DNA of 64,000 nucleotides from Cellulomonas endophytica (GCF_004123805.1 NZ_RWJX01000004.1:51134-115133); one strand, 5' to 3'. Shown: positions 41,931 through 51,587, counted from the stretch's first letter. The notes: generated by a model not told the origin, from the sequence alone. Numbers and translations: made by a program.

Positions 41931-42620
41931 GTGGACGTCGTGCTGCTGTGGGGGGTGCCGGTCGGCGCGCTGGTCGTCGTGACCGCTGCCGCGCTGGGCA
42001 CGGCGCGGCTGCTCGAGCGGCGTCAGCGTGACGAGCGGTACGACATCGCCCGGGCCCTCATCACGCGGCACGTCCCGACCGCCGAGGGGCGGCACGGCAC
42101 CCCGTGGTCACGGCCGGGCCGCCCGCCGGAGAGGGTGCCGGACGACCTGCTCATCCCCGACTGGGACGGGGACCAGGTGCGGCTGTGGACGGAGCGGCTC
42201 GACGGGCTGCGCGGCAGCTACCTCGAGCGCACGCGTGCCACGGCGGGCCGGTGGCGCGACCTGTTCGCCGCTCTCACCGCGCTGGCCGGGGGCGTGCTCG
42301 GCGTGGCCGGGGGCAACGGCGGGGCGAGGGCGGTCCCCGAGGGGGCGCCGCAGGTGGCACTCCTCGTCGTCGTGTCGCTCGCGCTGGCGCTGGCCCTGGA
42401 CGCGACCGCGCTCGCCGGCTGGGCGGCGGTCGGTCTGCCCCGGTCGTTCCGCGAGATCGGGACGCCCTCGCAGATGCGGCTCGCGGAGCTGCGGCACGCG
42501 GCGCGCTCGCAGCAGCGGCTCCGGGTCGCGCTGGCCTGCGGGGCCGCAGCCGTCGCCCTCGCGGCGGTCGCGTCCCTCGTGGCCTTCGGCGCCTCGCTGA
42601 CCGCGCCCTCCGGCGGATGA
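41931..42620 (+). CDS. Hypothetical membrane protein
   Basis: 229 residues, family not recognised. An N-terminal membrane segment (about 4-26) is followed by a charged soluble part (27-110), then three more hydrophobic segments (about 112-130, 140-160 and 205-225). A topology with the soluble part inside the cell is likely. Nothing nearby hints at a role. Confidence 0.65.
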   Translation: MDVVLLWGVPVGALVVVTAAALGTARLLERRQRDERYDIARALITRHVPTAEGRHGTPWSRPGRPPERVPDDLLIPDWDGDQVRLWTERLDGLRGSYLERTRATAGRWRDLFAALTALAGGVLGVAGGNGGARAVPEGAPQVALLVVVSLALALALDATALAGWAAVGLPRSFREIGTPSQMRLAELRHAARSQQRLRVALACGAAAVALAAVASLVAFGASLTAPSGG

Positions 42621-42666
42621 GGGTCGCGCGCCGGCACGTCGCCCGGGTCGGCGGCGGACGGGCCCG

Positions 42667-43320
42667 TTACCGCCCGCGGCGGGCGAGGAGGACGAGGTCC
42701 TCCCGGTGGTGCGCGCCGCCGCCGCCGCCGCCGGTGCGGGGGCGCACCTCGTCGACCTCCACCGTCCACCCCGGGCCGAGCGCGGCGACGACGTCCTCGT
42801 GCGCCACGTAGTCGGCCAGCCGGAACCCGTGCTCCCGCGCGGCGGCCTCGTCCACGCCGGCGTGGTGGACGACGAGGAGCAGCCCGCCCGGCGCGACGGC
42901 GGCGGTCAGCGCCCGCTCGGCGGTGCGACCGGGCGTCCGCAGCAGCGCGGGGTAGTGCACGGAGACGAGGTCGAACCCGTCCGCGGGCAGCGGCAGGTCC
43001 TCCAGCGCGGCGCGGCGCCAGGTCACGTCGACGCCTGCCGCCGCGCCGGCCGCCCGGGCGCGGTCGAGGGCCACGTCCGAGACGTCGCACGCGGTCACCT
43101 GCCACCCGCGGGCCGCCAGCCAGACGGCGTCCGCGCCCTCGCCGCAGCCCACGTCGAGCGCGGTCCCCGGCGGCAGGTCGCCCGCGAGCGCGACGAGCGC
43201 GCCGTTCGGGTCGCCGCTCCAGACGCGCTCCGCGCCGGCGTACCGCGCGTCCCAGGCGTCGGGGGAGAGGGGCGCGGCCGTGCTGTGCCCGCCCGGGCCG
43301 TGCTCGGTGCTGCTGGTCAC
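42667..43320 (-). CDS. Class I SAM-dependent methyltransferase
   Basis: 217 residues. N-terminal WDARYAGAERVWSGDPN, SAM motif I ALDVGCGEGADAVWLAARG (about 53-71), then VTACDVSDVALDRARA and FDLVSVHYPALL. This pattern fits small-molecule methyltransferases of the tellurite/thiopurine-like group; the substrate is unknown. A run of glycines near the C-terminus (TGGGGGGAHHRED) looks like slippage-prone DNA. Confidence 0.88.
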   Translation of the reverse strand: MTSSTEHGPGGHSTAAPLSPDAWDARYAGAERVWSGDPNGALVALAGDLPPGTALDVGCGEGADAVWLAARGWQVTACDVSDVALDRARAAGAAAGVDVTWRRAALEDLPLPADGFDLVSVHYPALLRTPGRTAERALTAAVAPGGLLLVVHHAGVDEAAAREHGFRLADYVAHEDVVAALGPGWTVEVDEVRPRTGGGGGGAHHREDLVLLARRGR

Positions 43321-43326
43321 CGCCCC

Positions 43327-43332
43327 ACCCTC
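43327..43332 (-). promoter_or_regulatory. -10 element, probable leaderless transcript (methyltransferase)
   Basis: GAGGGT on the minus strand, six bases before the GTG at 43320. Confidence 0.4.
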
Positions 43333-43478
43333 GCACGGACGTGCCGGGCAGAGGTCGGACCACCCCCGCCGGCCGGGTGCGCCGCACCGCGCACGCCGGG
43401 TGGCGGGGGACTGGCAGGCTCGACGGGACGACACCGGCCCCCACCTGCCGACGACCCGCACGACGAGAGGCCACCGCC

Positions 43479-43868
43479 ATGACCCCCGGCCCGTCCGCAC
43501 CGTCGCCGCGGCGACGCTTCCCGGACTGGGTGCACCGGCACGGCGACGAGCCGGACCCCCGCTTCAGCCTCGCCAACGAGCGGACGTTCCTCGCATGGAC
43601 CCGGACGTCCCTGGCCCTCCTCGCCGCGGGGGTCGCGCTCGAGGCGCTCGCGCTGCCGCTGGAGGCCCGGCTCCGGCTGACGGCGAGCGTGGCGCTGCTC
43701 GTCCTGGCGCTGCTCGTGCCGCCCGCGGCCTGGGTGCACTGGGGGCGGACCGAGCGGGCGATGCGGCGGGGCGACCCCCTGCCCAGCCCGGTGCTCACCG
43801 TCCTGCTCGCCGCGGGCCTGCCCGTCGTCGGCGTGCTCGTGCTCGTCGCCCTCCTCCTGGGGCCGTGA
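43479..43868 (+). CDS. DUF202 (YidH-like) membrane protein
   Basis: 129 residues, three membrane segments. The hallmark SLANERTFLAWTRTSLALLAAGVAL (about 33-57) is complete. The function of the family is not established. GTG of the next DUF202 gene overlaps its stop, so the two are made together and probably form a heteromer. Confidence 0.88.
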   Translation: MTPGPSAPSPRRRFPDWVHRHGDEPDPRFSLANERTFLAWTRTSLALLAAGVALEALALPLEARLRLTASVALLVLALLVPPAAWVHWGRTERAMRRGDPLPSPVLTVLLAAGLPVVGVLVLVALLLGP

Positions 43869-44224
43869 CCGTCGCGCCGCGCCCCCCGCGAGGGGTGCTC
43901 GACGCCGGCCTGCAGCCGGAGCGGACCGTGCTGGCCTGGCGCCGCACCGTCCTGGCGCTCACGCTCGGCGGCGTCCTCTCGCTCCGGGTCCTGCCGCCCG
44001 TCCTCGGCGCCTGGGGTGTCGCCCTCGGTGTCGGGGGCACGCTGGCGGGGCTCGTGCTCGCCGTGCTGGCGTCCCGGCGGCAGCGCGCGGTCGCCGTGGC
44101 GCTCGGCGCCGACCGGCCGCCGCCCGGCGCCGGTGCGCTGCTCGCCGCGGTCGCGACGCTCGCCGCGGGCGGTGCGGCGCTCGCGCTCGTCGCCACCCTC
44201 TCGCTCGCGGCCGGGACGGAGTAG
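43865..44224 (+). CDS. DUF202 membrane protein, second subunit
   Basis: 119 residues, three membrane segments. Hallmark LQPERTVLAWRRTVLALTLGGVLSL (about 16-40). Pairs of short DUF202 genes are common in Actinobacteria. It ends 45 bases before a 64-bp palindromic element. Confidence 0.88.
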   Translation: MTVAPRPPRGVLDAGLQPERTVLAWRRTVLALTLGGVLSLRVLPPVLGAWGVALGVGGTLAGLVLAVLASRRQRAVAVALGADRPPPGAGALLAAVATLAAGGAALALVATLSLAAGTE

Positions 44225-44269
44225 CCCGGCCGGACACCTCCGCCGGACGGTCCTCCTAGGCAACCCCTC

Positions 44270-44333
44270 CGACGAGATGCCGCTCCCGGCCGCCCTGGGT
44301 CTCCGGGCAGCGGCCGGGAGCGGCATCTCGTCG
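44270..44333. repeat. 64-bp palindromic element, single copy
   Basis: Perfect 24-bp inverted repeat (44270-44293 with 44310-44333) around a 16-base loop, ending in CGACGAGATG and CATCTCGTCG. It has the same length and outer arms as the four units at 61813-62191 and aligns with them without gaps. It lies between the 3' ends of two convergent genes, where it would also end transcription from both sides. Confidence 0.88.
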
Positions 44334-44360
44334 TGGGGCTCTCGGGCGACGGCGCGGCCG

Positions 44361-44741
44361 TCAGCGGGGGCCGGCCACCCCGACGAGCGTGCCCGCGGGG
44401 TCGCGGAGGTGGCCGACGGTCACGGCGCCGCCCTCGTTGCGCACGGGTCCGAGGACGAGGGTGCCGCCGAGCTCGACCGCGCGGGCGAGGGCGGCGCCGA
44501 CGTCCGGCACGCCGACGTAGACGATCGCGTGCGCGGCGAAGCCGGGCCCGCCGCCGATCCCGCCGGCGGCCGGCCCGGCGTCCGGGTCCGGCTCGACGAA
44601 CGCGTACCGGTCCTCGTCCGACACCGCCGGGTGGACCGGCGCCCCCGGCGGCGCGTCCCAGCCGAAGAGCGCGGAGTAGAACGCCCGCAGCCGCGCCGGG
44701 TCGGGACCGATGAACTCCACGTGCACGACGGGGCTGCCCAC
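44361..44741 (-). CDS. VOC-family (glyoxalase-like) protein
   Basis: 126 residues. VVHVEFIGPDPARLRAFYSALFGWDA is the typical start of the two-repeat VOC subgroup; the second half has HAIVYVGVPDVGAALARAVELGGTLV and GHLRDPAGTLVGVAG. Substrate unknown. The internal GTG (44741) is preferred to ATG 44762 because CACGCT lies six bases upstream of it. Confidence 0.85.
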   Translation of the reverse strand: MGSPVVHVEFIGPDPARLRAFYSALFGWDAPPGAPVHPAVSDEDRYAFVEPDPDAGPAAGGIGGGPGFAAHAIVYVGVPDVGAALARAVELGGTLVLGPVRNEGGAVTVGHLRDPAGTLVGVAGPR

Positions 44742-44747
44742 GCCGCG

Positions 44748-44753
44748 AGCGTG
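44748..44753 (-). promoter_or_regulatory. -10 element, probable leaderless transcript (VOC gene)
   Basis: CACGCT on the minus strand, six bases before the GTG at 44741. Confidence 0.4.
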
Positions 44754-44798
44754 CCACCGCACGAGCCGTGCGCGGAAGACCTCCGGACCGGCGCACGG

Positions 44799-44831
44799 CG
44801 ACGGGCCCCGCCCGCAGGACGGGGCCCGTCG
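44799..44831 (-). terminator. Terminator after the protease gene
   Basis: Perfect 12-bp stem, CGACGGGCCCCG (44799-44810) with CGGGGCCCGTCG (44820-44831), nine bases past the protease stop. Confidence 0.8.
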
Positions 44832-44839
44832 TCGTCAGG

Positions 44840-45709
44840 TCAGGCCGCGGGCACCACGCCGAACCCGGCGAGCCAGTCCTGCACCTCGGGGATGTCGACC
44901 CGCTGCAGGCCGCCCAGGTAGCGGCAGTTGTCCGTGTAGCCGTAGCTCGTCACCGTGACGAGGTAGCCGCCGGTGAAGGACGGGCCGCCGGAGTCGCCGA
45001 AGCACGAGCCGCCGCCCCCGCGGTTGTCGTTCTCGTTCCCGTTGACCTGGAGGATCTGCGGCGTCAGCTTCTGCCCCACCTCCTCGGTGTAGCGGCGGAC
45101 GATCGGGTAGGACATCGGCGTCGGCTTCTGCGGCCCGGTGAGCGCCTGGCGCACCTCCGTGCCGTACCCCACGACCGTGAAGAGCGTCTTGTTGAGGACG
45201 TTCGGCCGGAACCGGTCGAGGTAGCCCGTGGGCGCGACGCCCGCCGGCTCGATGCCCTCGAGCGGCTCGTCGAGCACGACGACGCCCACGTCGTTCCACG
45301 TGGCTAGGTCGGTGAAGTCGCTGTAGTCCGGGTGCGTGAACGCCGTGCCGAGCACCGCGAGCGGCGGCAGCTCCGTGCCGTCCGTGAAACCGGCGGCGGG
45401 GTCCTCGGCGGCCGGGAGCTCGTCGAGCGGCGCCTCCTCGTCGACGAGCGGGTCGAAGGTCACCAGCGTGCGGCCGAGGGTGCCGTCGGTGCAGTGCGCC
45501 GCGGTCAGCACGACGGTCGGCGAGACCAGGGTGCCCGTGCACCGGAAGCGGCCGTCCTCCGTGTAGTAGAGGAGCATCCCGACGTTGTCGTACAGGTTCT
45601 CGTCGTCGACGGTGCCGCCCGTGATCGCCGTCGCGGGGGCGGCGGCGGCGATGCCGAGGGCGACCGTGAGCCCGAGGGCGGCGGCGGTGGCGCGGAGACG
45701 TCCGTTCAT
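44840..45709 (-). CDS. Secreted trypsin-like serine protease (S1)
   Basis: 289 residues. Signal peptide of about 28 residues (MNGRLRATAAALGLTVALG... ending PATA), then ITGGTVDDENLYDNVG, a mature start of the S1 type. The catalytic triad is visible: H72 in LTAAHC, D140 in WNDVGVV and S240 in GDSGGP. There is no long pro-region, and no anchor follows, so it is probably released to the medium. Substrate specificity was not judged. Confidence 0.9.
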   Translation of the reverse strand: MNGRLRATAAALGLTVALGIAAAAPATAITGGTVDDENLYDNVGMLLYYTEDGRFRCTGTLVSPTVVLTAAHCTDGTLGRTLVTFDPLVDEEAPLDELPAAEDPAAGFTDGTELPPLAVLGTAFTHPDYSDFTDLATWNDVGVVVLDEPLEGIEPAGVAPTGYLDRFRPNVLNKTLFTVVGYGTEVRQALTGPQKPTPMSYPIVRRYTEEVGQKLTPQILQVNGNENDNRGGGGSCFGDSGGPSFTGGYLVTVTSYGYTDNCRYLGGLQRVDIPEVQDWLAGFGVVPAA

Positions 45710-45800
45710 GTGCACGTCCTTCGTCCGAGGGCCGGCCGGGGCGGCCGGGAGCACAGGATGCCGCAGGGTGCCGGCCCTCCGGGTGAACCTGCGGACCCAC

Positions 45801-46850
45801 CTAGGGCGTGGCGCCGGCACCGGCCCGGGCGCAGCGGCCCGCGAGGTCGGCGAAGGCCCGGGCGAGCTCCGGCGGGCCGACGACCTCGACCTCGGCGTCG
45901 AACCGCAGGAGCGTCGCCGCGAGCGCCCGCCACGACCAGGCGCCGACCGAGAGCCGGCAGCGGTCGGGTCCGAGCGGCTCGAGCACGCCGTCCTCGACGT
46001 GGGGCGCGACGCAGGCCGCGGAGGCGTGCAGGACGACCTCGCCGCGGCAGGGCCAGCGGTCGTCGCGGCCGGGGTCGGCGGCGCCGCGGAACAGCGCCGC
46101 GACGAAGGCGGCCGGGTCGCCGCCGGGCACGGGCCGGGGGACGAAGCGGGGGCCGAGCGGGACGCCGGGGGACAGCCGGTCCAGCCGGTAGGTGCGCCAG
46201 GCGTCGGCGTCGAGGTCCCAGCACAGGAGGTAGAGGCGACCGCCGCGGCTCACGACGTGGTGGGGCTCGACGCGGCGGGACGGTCGGGGCGCGGCGGTCG
46301 TCGCGGGGTCCCTCGCGAGGTGCTCCGCGGGCGCGCCGTCGTCCGTCGCGGTGGCGCGGTCGCGGGCCGTCGCCGCGTACGCGAAGCGCAGCACCCGGTG
46401 GTCGCGGGCGGCGGCGGAGACGGCGAGCAGCACCGCCGGGTCCACGGCCGCCGCGGGGACGCCCGGGGTGGGCGCCGCGGTCACGCGCACGGTGTCGACC
46501 TGCCGGCGCAGGCGGGCCGGCAGCACCTGGCGGACGGTCGCGAGGGCGCGGAACGCGGCGTCGGAGGCGTCGGCACCCCCGGCGGCGGTCTGGAGCGCCA
46601 CCGCGAGGGCGACGGCCTGCTCGTCGTCGAAGAGGAGGGGCGGCAAGTGGGCGCCGGCCTCGAGCCGGTACCCGCCGTCCGGGCCCGTGGTGGCGCGCAC
46701 GGGGTAGCCGAGCTCGCGCAGCCGGTCGACGTCGCGCCGGACGGTCCGCGCGCTCACCTCGAGGCGATCGGCGAGGACCCCGCCGGGCCAGTCGCGCCGG
46801 GCCTGGAGCAGGGAGAGCAGGGACAGCAGCCGGCCGGGGGTTCCGCTCAT
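45801..46850 (-). CDS. WYL-domain transcriptional regulator (YafY-like)
   Basis: 349 residues. N-terminal winged helix (GGVLADRLEVSARTVRRDVDRLRELGYPVRATTGPDGGYRL) and a WYL domain (VEPHHVVSRGGRLYLLCWDLDADAWRTYRLDRLSPG) followed by the WCX extension. It is divergent from a PhnB-like VOC gene across 106 bases, an arrangement often seen where the regulator controls that gene. Confidence 0.92.
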   Translation of the reverse strand: MSGTPGRLLSLLSLLQARRDWPGGVLADRLEVSARTVRRDVDRLRELGYPVRATTGPDGGYRLEAGAHLPPLLFDDEQAVALAVALQTAAGGADASDAAFRALATVRQVLPARLRRQVDTVRVTAAPTPGVPAAAVDPAVLLAVSAAARDHRVLRFAYAATARDRATATDDGAPAEHLARDPATTAAPRPSRRVEPHHVVSRGGRLYLLCWDLDADAWRTYRLDRLSPGVPLGPRFVPRPVPGGDPAAFVAALFRGAADPGRDDRWPCRGEVVLHASAACVAPHVEDGVLEPLGPDRCRLSVGAWSWRALAATLLRFDAEVEVVGPPELARAFADLAGRCARAGAGATP

Positions 46851-46856
46851 GGGAGC

Positions 46857-46862
46857 AGTGTG
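46857..46862 (-). promoter_or_regulatory. -10 element, probable leaderless transcript (WYL gene)
   Basis: CACACT on the minus strand, six bases before the ATG at 46850. Confidence 0.45.
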
Positions 46863-46956
46863 GTGGAGGTCGCGGACAGGAACTGACCGCAACCCGGACG
46901 AGAGTCGTCCCTGCCGCCGACGGACACGCCGTCGGGCACGAGCAGAGGACACGACC

Positions 46957-47388
46957 GTGAGCATCACGACCACCACGCACCTGAACTTCCGCGGCCAGGC
47001 CCGCGAGGCCCTGGAGCACTACGCCGCCGCCTTCGGCGGGAGCGTCGTCGCGCTGCCCTTCGCGCAGGCCGGCGACGAGCGCGACGCCGCGGACGGTGCC
47101 CGCCCGGACGAGGTCAAGTGGGGCCAGGCGAGCGCCCCCTCGGGCTTCGCCGTCATGGCCTACGACGTGCCGGCCGCCCGGCCCCTCGACCGCGGCCAGG
47201 ACCCCGTGTTCGTCTCCGTGCGCGGGGACGACGCCGACGAGATCGCCCGCGCCTTCGCGGGGCTCGCCGAGGGCGGCACCGTCCGCACGCCCCTGGCGCC
47301 GGCCGGCTACTCGCCGCTCTTCGGGATGGTGACCGACCGCTTCGGCATCACGTGGGTCCTCGACGTGGCGGCCGCGCCCGCGGCCTGA
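46957..47388 (+). CDS. PhnB-like VOC protein
   Basis: 143 residues (ITTTTHLNFRGQAREALEHYAAAFGGSVVAL... VTDRFGITWVLDV), the 3-demethylubiquinone methyltransferase-like branch of VOC proteins. The role is not established; such genes are often paired with WYL regulators, as here. Confidence 0.88.
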   Translation: MSITTTTHLNFRGQAREALEHYAAAFGGSVVALPFAQAGDERDAADGARPDEVKWGQASAPSGFAVMAYDVPAARPLDRGQDPVFVSVRGDDADEIARAFAGLAEGGTVRTPLAPAGYSPLFGMVTDRFGITWVLDVAAAPAA

Positions 47389-47406
47389 GCCGCGGGGGTC
47401 GGCGAC

Positions 47407-47433
47407 GGGCCCGCGCCCCCTGCGCGCGGGCCC
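47407..47433. terminator. Hairpin between convergent genes
   Basis: GGGCCCGCGC (47407-47416) pairs with GCGCGGGCCC (47424-47433); seven-base loop. It follows the PhnB-like gene by 18 bases. Confidence 0.6.
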
Positions 47434-47513
47434 GCCGGGGCCCGACCCGTCGTGCGGGAGGAGTACACGCCCCCGCGGGCCCGTCGGGCGAGCGGTTACG
47501 TAGAAGTACGTAG

Positions 47514-48557
47514 TCAGCCCGGCAGGTGGTCGCACCCGTCGAGCACGGGCAGCAGGCCCCGCTCGCGCGCCCGTCGTACGGCGTCGAGACGGTCGCTCGC
47601 CCCCAGGGCGCGATACACGTGCTCGAGGTGCTTCTCCACCGTGCGGGGACGCAGCCCCAGCCGCCGTGCGATCGCGGCGGCCGTGAGCCCGTGCGAGGCG
47701 TGGCAGAGCACGACGTGCTGGCGGCGGGTCAGGGGCTCGCCGGCGGCGGTGCCGGGCGCGGCCCGCACCTCGTCGAGCACGACCGCGAGCCGGCCCGCCT
47801 CCGCCGGGCGACGCCGCAGCCGCAGGACGCCGTGCCGGGTCCGCAGCGCCCCCTGCCCGCCGGGCGGCACCGCCGTCCGGCACAGGCGCACGACGTCGGC
47901 GGGCGTCAGGCCGTGGCGCTGCAGCAGCTCGTCCGCCCGGGCGTTGAGATGGGGCGGGCCCCCGTCGCCCCGCACGACGAGGAGCCCGCCCCCGCCCGCC
48001 ACCGCCAGCTCCAGGTCGTGCAGGAGCCCCAGGCGCCGCCGCTGCCGCAGCGCGAGCCACAGGTAGGGCTCGAAGGCGCCGAGGACGTCGCGCTCCTCGT
48101 CGGAGAAGGGCCTGCTGCGGTTCAGCCCGAAGCCGTGGACGACGCCCGGGCCGCCGGCGGGCGCCTCCACCCGCGCGGTGAGCACGGCGTGCGGGACGCC
48201 CTGGGGGTCGAGCAGCTCGCGCCGCATGGGGTTGCGGGCCCAGGCCTCGGGGCCGCACAGGTCCTCGACACGGGTGGCGGGCAGGGTGCCGTGCCGCAGG
48301 AGGTGGGGGACCGCGGGGTTCGTGGCGAGGACCTCGTCGAGGCCCTCGGCCGGTGCGGCGGGCATGAGGAGGTCCGGCACCTCGCGCGCGACGGCACGGC
48401 CCGCGGCGGGGTCGATGACGAGCTCGCCGGCGACGTCCGCCGGCACGAGGCGCAGCAGCGCGTGCAGGGCGGCGGTCGCCTGCTCCTGCGGGTCGGTGAC
48501 CTCGAGGAGCTCGAGGCCGACCGCCTGCACGGTCCGCCAGCGCGCGTCGGGGAGCAC
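47514..48557 (-). CDS. LuxR-type HTH regulator with N-terminal sensory region
   Basis: 347 residues. The C-terminal LuxR domain reads [52 protein letters not shown]. The first 230 residues are probably a GAF/PAS-like sensor ([10 protein letters not shown]..., [25 protein letters not shown]), without a receiver aspartate or P-loop. It is divergent from the chemoreceptor gene. Target genes are unknown. Confidence 0.85.
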   Translation of the reverse strand: MLPDARWRTVQAVGLELLEVTDPQEQATAALHALLRLVPADVAGELVIDPAAGRAVAREVPDLLMPAAPAEGLDEVLATNPAVPHLLRHGTLPATRVEDLCGPEAWARNPMRRELLDPQGVPHAVLTARVEAPAGGPGVVHGFGLNRSRPFSDEERDVLGAFEPYLWLALRQRRRLGLLHDLELAVAGGGGLLVVRGDGGPPHLNARADELLQRHGLTPADVVRLCRTAVPPGGQGALRTRHGVLRLRRRPAEAGRLAVVLDEVRAAPGTAAGEPLTRRQHVVLCHASHGLTAAAIARRLGLRPRTVEKHLEHVYRALGASDRLDAVRRARERGLLPVLDGCDHLPG

Positions 48558-48687
48558 GCGTCCAGTAGAGCACCGGCCGGGGCAGTGGCACCGGTCGCCG
48601 GTCGGGCTCCAGTCCCGCTCCCGGCGGCCGATAGAGGGGGGAGAGCCCGGGTCCTCCGGGTGTGCCCCTGCGTCCCCGAGGTGTCCC

Positions 48688-50322
48688 ATGCCGCCGCTCC
48701 CGCACCCCCGGCACGACGAGGCAGGCCCCCGTGCCGGCTGGTGGTCGCGCCGCTCCGTCCGCGTCAAGGTCCTCACGCCCGCACTCGTCGGCGCCGGCGT
48801 CGCGCTCGTCGTCGGCCTGTCCGGCGCCTCCGCGCTCAGCGCGAGCGCGCAGCGCAGCCAGGACATGTACGACCAGAACCTGCAGGGCATCAAGGCCCTC
48901 AACGCCCTGTCCGTGACGCGCAAGAGCATCTCGCTGAGCGTGCGCGACGTGTTCCTCGCGGGCGAGGGCCCCGAGGCGGGGGCGACGGCGCAGGAGTACG
49001 CCGACCTGCAGGCGACCTTCCTCGACCAGCTCGACGCCTACGTCGCCACGGGCGTCACGGCCGAGGACGAGGCCCGCGTCGAGGAGATCCGCGACGGCTT
49101 CGTCGCCTACATCGACGGCGTCGAGACGCTGCTCATGCCCTACGTCGAGACCCAGGACGGCCAGGGCTGGCTCGCGACGAACAACTCCGAGGCGGCCCCG
49201 CTCGCCGAGGCCGTGAGCAGCGCCCTCGGCGCGCTCGTCGAGAGCGAGGACGCCCAGGCGGCGCAGAGCGCGGCCGACGCCGCCGCCGCCTACCGCTCGG
49301 CGCGCACGACGAGCGCGCTGCTGCTCGTCGTCGGCCTCGCCGCCGCGCTCGGGACGGCGCTCCTCGTCGCCCGCGGGGTGACGGGGTCGGTCCGCCGCCT
49401 GCAGGACGGCCTGCGCCGCCTCGCGGACGGCGACCTCGCCACGCCCACCACCGTGAGCTCCGGCGACGAGGTCGGCGAGATGGCCGCCTCCCTCGAGCAG
49501 GCCCGCGTCTCCCTGCGCGAGTCCCTGGTGACCATCGGCGGGAACGTCACGAGGCTCTCCGGCGCCGCCGTGCAGCTGACCGGCACCTCGTCGGGCCTCA
49601 CCCGCGCCGCGCAGGAGTCCTCCGGCCAGGCCCAGTCCGTGTCCGTGGCCGCGAGCCAGGTCTCGGGCAACGTGCAGACCGTGGCCGCCGGCGCCGAGGA
49701 GATGGGTGTCTCCATCCGCGAGATCGCCACGAACGCCTCCGAGGCCGCGCGCGTCGCGGGGCAGGCGGTCGACGAGGCCGGCGCCACCACGGAGACGGTC
49801 ACGCGCCTGGGCGCCTCGTCGGCCCAGATCGGCAGCATCGTCGGGCTCATCACGTCCATCGCGGAGCAGACGAACCTGCTGGCGCTCAACGCCACCATCG
49901 AGGCGGCGCGGGCGGGCGAGTCGGGCAAGGGCTTCGCGGTCGTCGCGGCCGAGGTCAAGGAGCTGGCGTCGGAGACCGCGCGCGCCACGGAGGACATCGC
50001 CCGCAGCATCCAGGCGATCCAGGGCGACACGGAGGAGGCGGTGGCGGCCATCGGCCGCATCTCCGAGACCGTCTCGCGGATCAACGACTACCAGTCGACG
50101 ATCGCCGCCGCCGTGGAGGAGCAGACGGCGACGACGAACGAGATCTCGCGCAACGTCGCGGAGGCGGCGTCGGGCGCGCAGGGCATCGCCGGCAACGTCT
50201 CGGCGGTCGCCGACGCGGCCCGCGGCGCGACCGACGGCGCGGAGTCCACGGCCCGCGCGGCCGAGGAGCTGTCGTCGATGGCCTCGGAGATGCAGTCCCT
50301 CGTCGGGCGCTTCCGGGTCTGA
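48688..50322 (+). CDS. Methyl-accepting chemotaxis protein
   Basis: 544 residues. Membrane segment 1 (about 29-52), a four-helix-bundle ligand domain (53-207), membrane segment 2 (208-230), HAMP (231-285) and a signalling helix pair whose conserved tip is [31 protein letters not shown]. Glutamine/glutamate-rich methylation helices flank it ([20 protein letters not shown]). No CheW or CheA gene is nearby. It implies that the organism is motile or has a related chemosensory array. Confidence 0.95.
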   Translation: MPPLPHPRHDEAGPRAGWWSRRSVRVKVLTPALVGAGVALVVGLSGASALSASAQRSQDMYDQNLQGIKALNALSVTRKSISLSVRDVFLAGEGPEAGATAQEYADLQATFLDQLDAYVATGVTAEDEARVEEIRDGFVAYIDGVETLLMPYVETQDGQGWLATNNSEAAPLAEAVSSALGALVESEDAQAAQSAADAAAAYRSARTTSALLLVVGLAAALGTALLVARGVTGSVRRLQDGLRRLADGDLATPTTVSSGDEVGEMAASLEQARVSLRESLVTIGGNVTRLSGAAVQLTGTSSGLTRAAQESSGQAQSVSVAASQVSGNVQTVAAGAEEMGVSIREIATNASEAARVAGQAVDEAGATTETVTRLGASSAQIGSIVGLITSIAEQTNLLALNATIEAARAGESGKGFAVVAAEVKELASETARATEDIARSIQAIQGDTEEAVAAIGRISETVSRINDYQSTIAAAVEEQTATTNEISRNVAEAASGAQGIAGNVSAVADAARGATDGAESTARAAEELSSMASEMQSLVGRFRV

Positions 50323-50364
50323 CCCGACCAGCCCCGACCGGCCCTGACCCGGCCCCGGCCGGCC

Positions 50365-50404
50365 CCGCCGCCCCGTCCCGCGTCCGCGCGGGGCGGGGCG
50401 GCGG
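50365..50404 (+). terminator. Terminator after the chemoreceptor gene
   Basis: An 18-bp stem (50365-50382 with 50387-50404) containing one G-T wobble, four-base loop, 42 bases past the stop. Confidence 0.75.
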
Positions 50405-50489
50405 GCGTTGGGGCAGACTCGCGGGCGTCCGTCCGGCCCCGTGCCGGCCGGGCGCCCGCCGACGTGCCCGACGAGCCCAGGAGCCCGCC

Positions 50490-51476
50490 ATGACCTCTCC
50501 CCGTCCCGGCGGCCCCGGCTGGATGCGCCCCCTCGGCACCACCGGCGTGCAGGTCTCCGCCGTCACCGCCGGCGGTGCGCCCCTGGGCAGCATGCCGGAC
50601 CTCTTCGGCCGGGACGTGAGCGCGGACGAGGGAGTCGCGACGGTGCACGCCGTCCTGGCCAGCGCCGTCCGCACCATCGACACCTCCAACGGATACAGCG
50701 ACGGCGAGAGCGAGCGGCGCATCGGGACCGCGCTGGCGCAGGCCGGCGGGCTGCCGGAGGGCGTCGTCGTGCTGACGAAGGTCGACCCCCGCGACGGCGA
50801 CTACTCCGGCGACCGGGTGCGCGCCTCCGTCGACGAGAGCCGCGAGCGCCTCGGCATCGACCACCTGCCGCTGGTGCACCTGCACGACCCGGAGAACTTC
50901 CCGTTCGAGGAGATCACGCGGCCCGGGGGCGCGGTCGACGCGCTCGTGGGGCTGCGCGACGCGGGTGTGGTCGGCTCCATCGGCCTCGCCGGTGGGCGCG
51001 TCCAGGAGATGGCGCGCTACCTGGCGCTCGGCGTGTTCGACGCGCTGCTCGTGCACAACCGCTGGACGCTGCTCGACCGGAGCGCGGGGGACCTGCTCGA
51101 CGAGGCGGGGCGGCGCGGGCTCGTGCTCGTCAACGCGGCGATCTACGGCGGCGGGATCCTCGCGGCCGGGCCCCACGCGCGCGGCCCCGAGGGGATGCCC
51201 GCGCGCTACGGCTACCGGGAGGCGCCGCCGGAGGTGCTCGACGCGGTCACCGCGATGCACGCGGTCTGCGCCGCGCACGGGACGGACCTGGCCACCGCGG
51301 CCCTGCAGTTCTCGCTGCGCGACCCGCGCTTCACGACGACGGTGGTGGGCATGAGCCGGCCGTCACGGGTCGACGACGTGGTCGCGGCCGCCGCGGCGGA
51401 GCTGCCGGACGCGCTGTGGCCGGAGCTCGAGGCCCTGCTGCCGCCGTCGCGGGTGTGGCTCGACGCCCCGCTCTGA
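50490..51476 (+). CDS. Aldo/keto reductase (aldose dehydrogenase type)
   Basis: 328 residues. LGTTGVQVSAVTAGGAPLG start, AVRTIDTSNGYSDGESERRIG with the aspartate and tyrosine of the active site, lysine in VVLTKVDPRDG and histidine in LVHLHDPENF. Close in pattern to the D-threo-aldose/L-fucose dehydrogenase branch, which oxidises sugars with NAD(P). Substrate uncertain. Confidence 0.88.
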   Translation: MTSPRPGGPGWMRPLGTTGVQVSAVTAGGAPLGSMPDLFGRDVSADEGVATVHAVLASAVRTIDTSNGYSDGESERRIGTALAQAGGLPEGVVVLTKVDPRDGDYSGDRVRASVDESRERLGIDHLPLVHLHDPENFPFEEITRPGGAVDALVGLRDAGVVGSIGLAGGRVQEMARYLALGVFDALLVHNRWTLLDRSAGDLLDEAGRRGLVLVNAAIYGGGILAAGPHARGPEGMPARYGYREAPPEVLDAVTAMHAVCAAHGTDLATAALQFSLRDPRFTTTVVGMSRPSRVDDVVAAAAAELPDALWPELEALLPPSRVWLDAPL

Positions 51477-51587
51477 GGGCACGCGCGCGGTCCCGCCGGC
51501 CGCCGCGCTGGCGGGCCGCCGGGGGCGCGGGCACGATGGCGGGACGGCCCAGCAACGGCCTGACGAGGGGTCGACGCAGGGGGTCCG

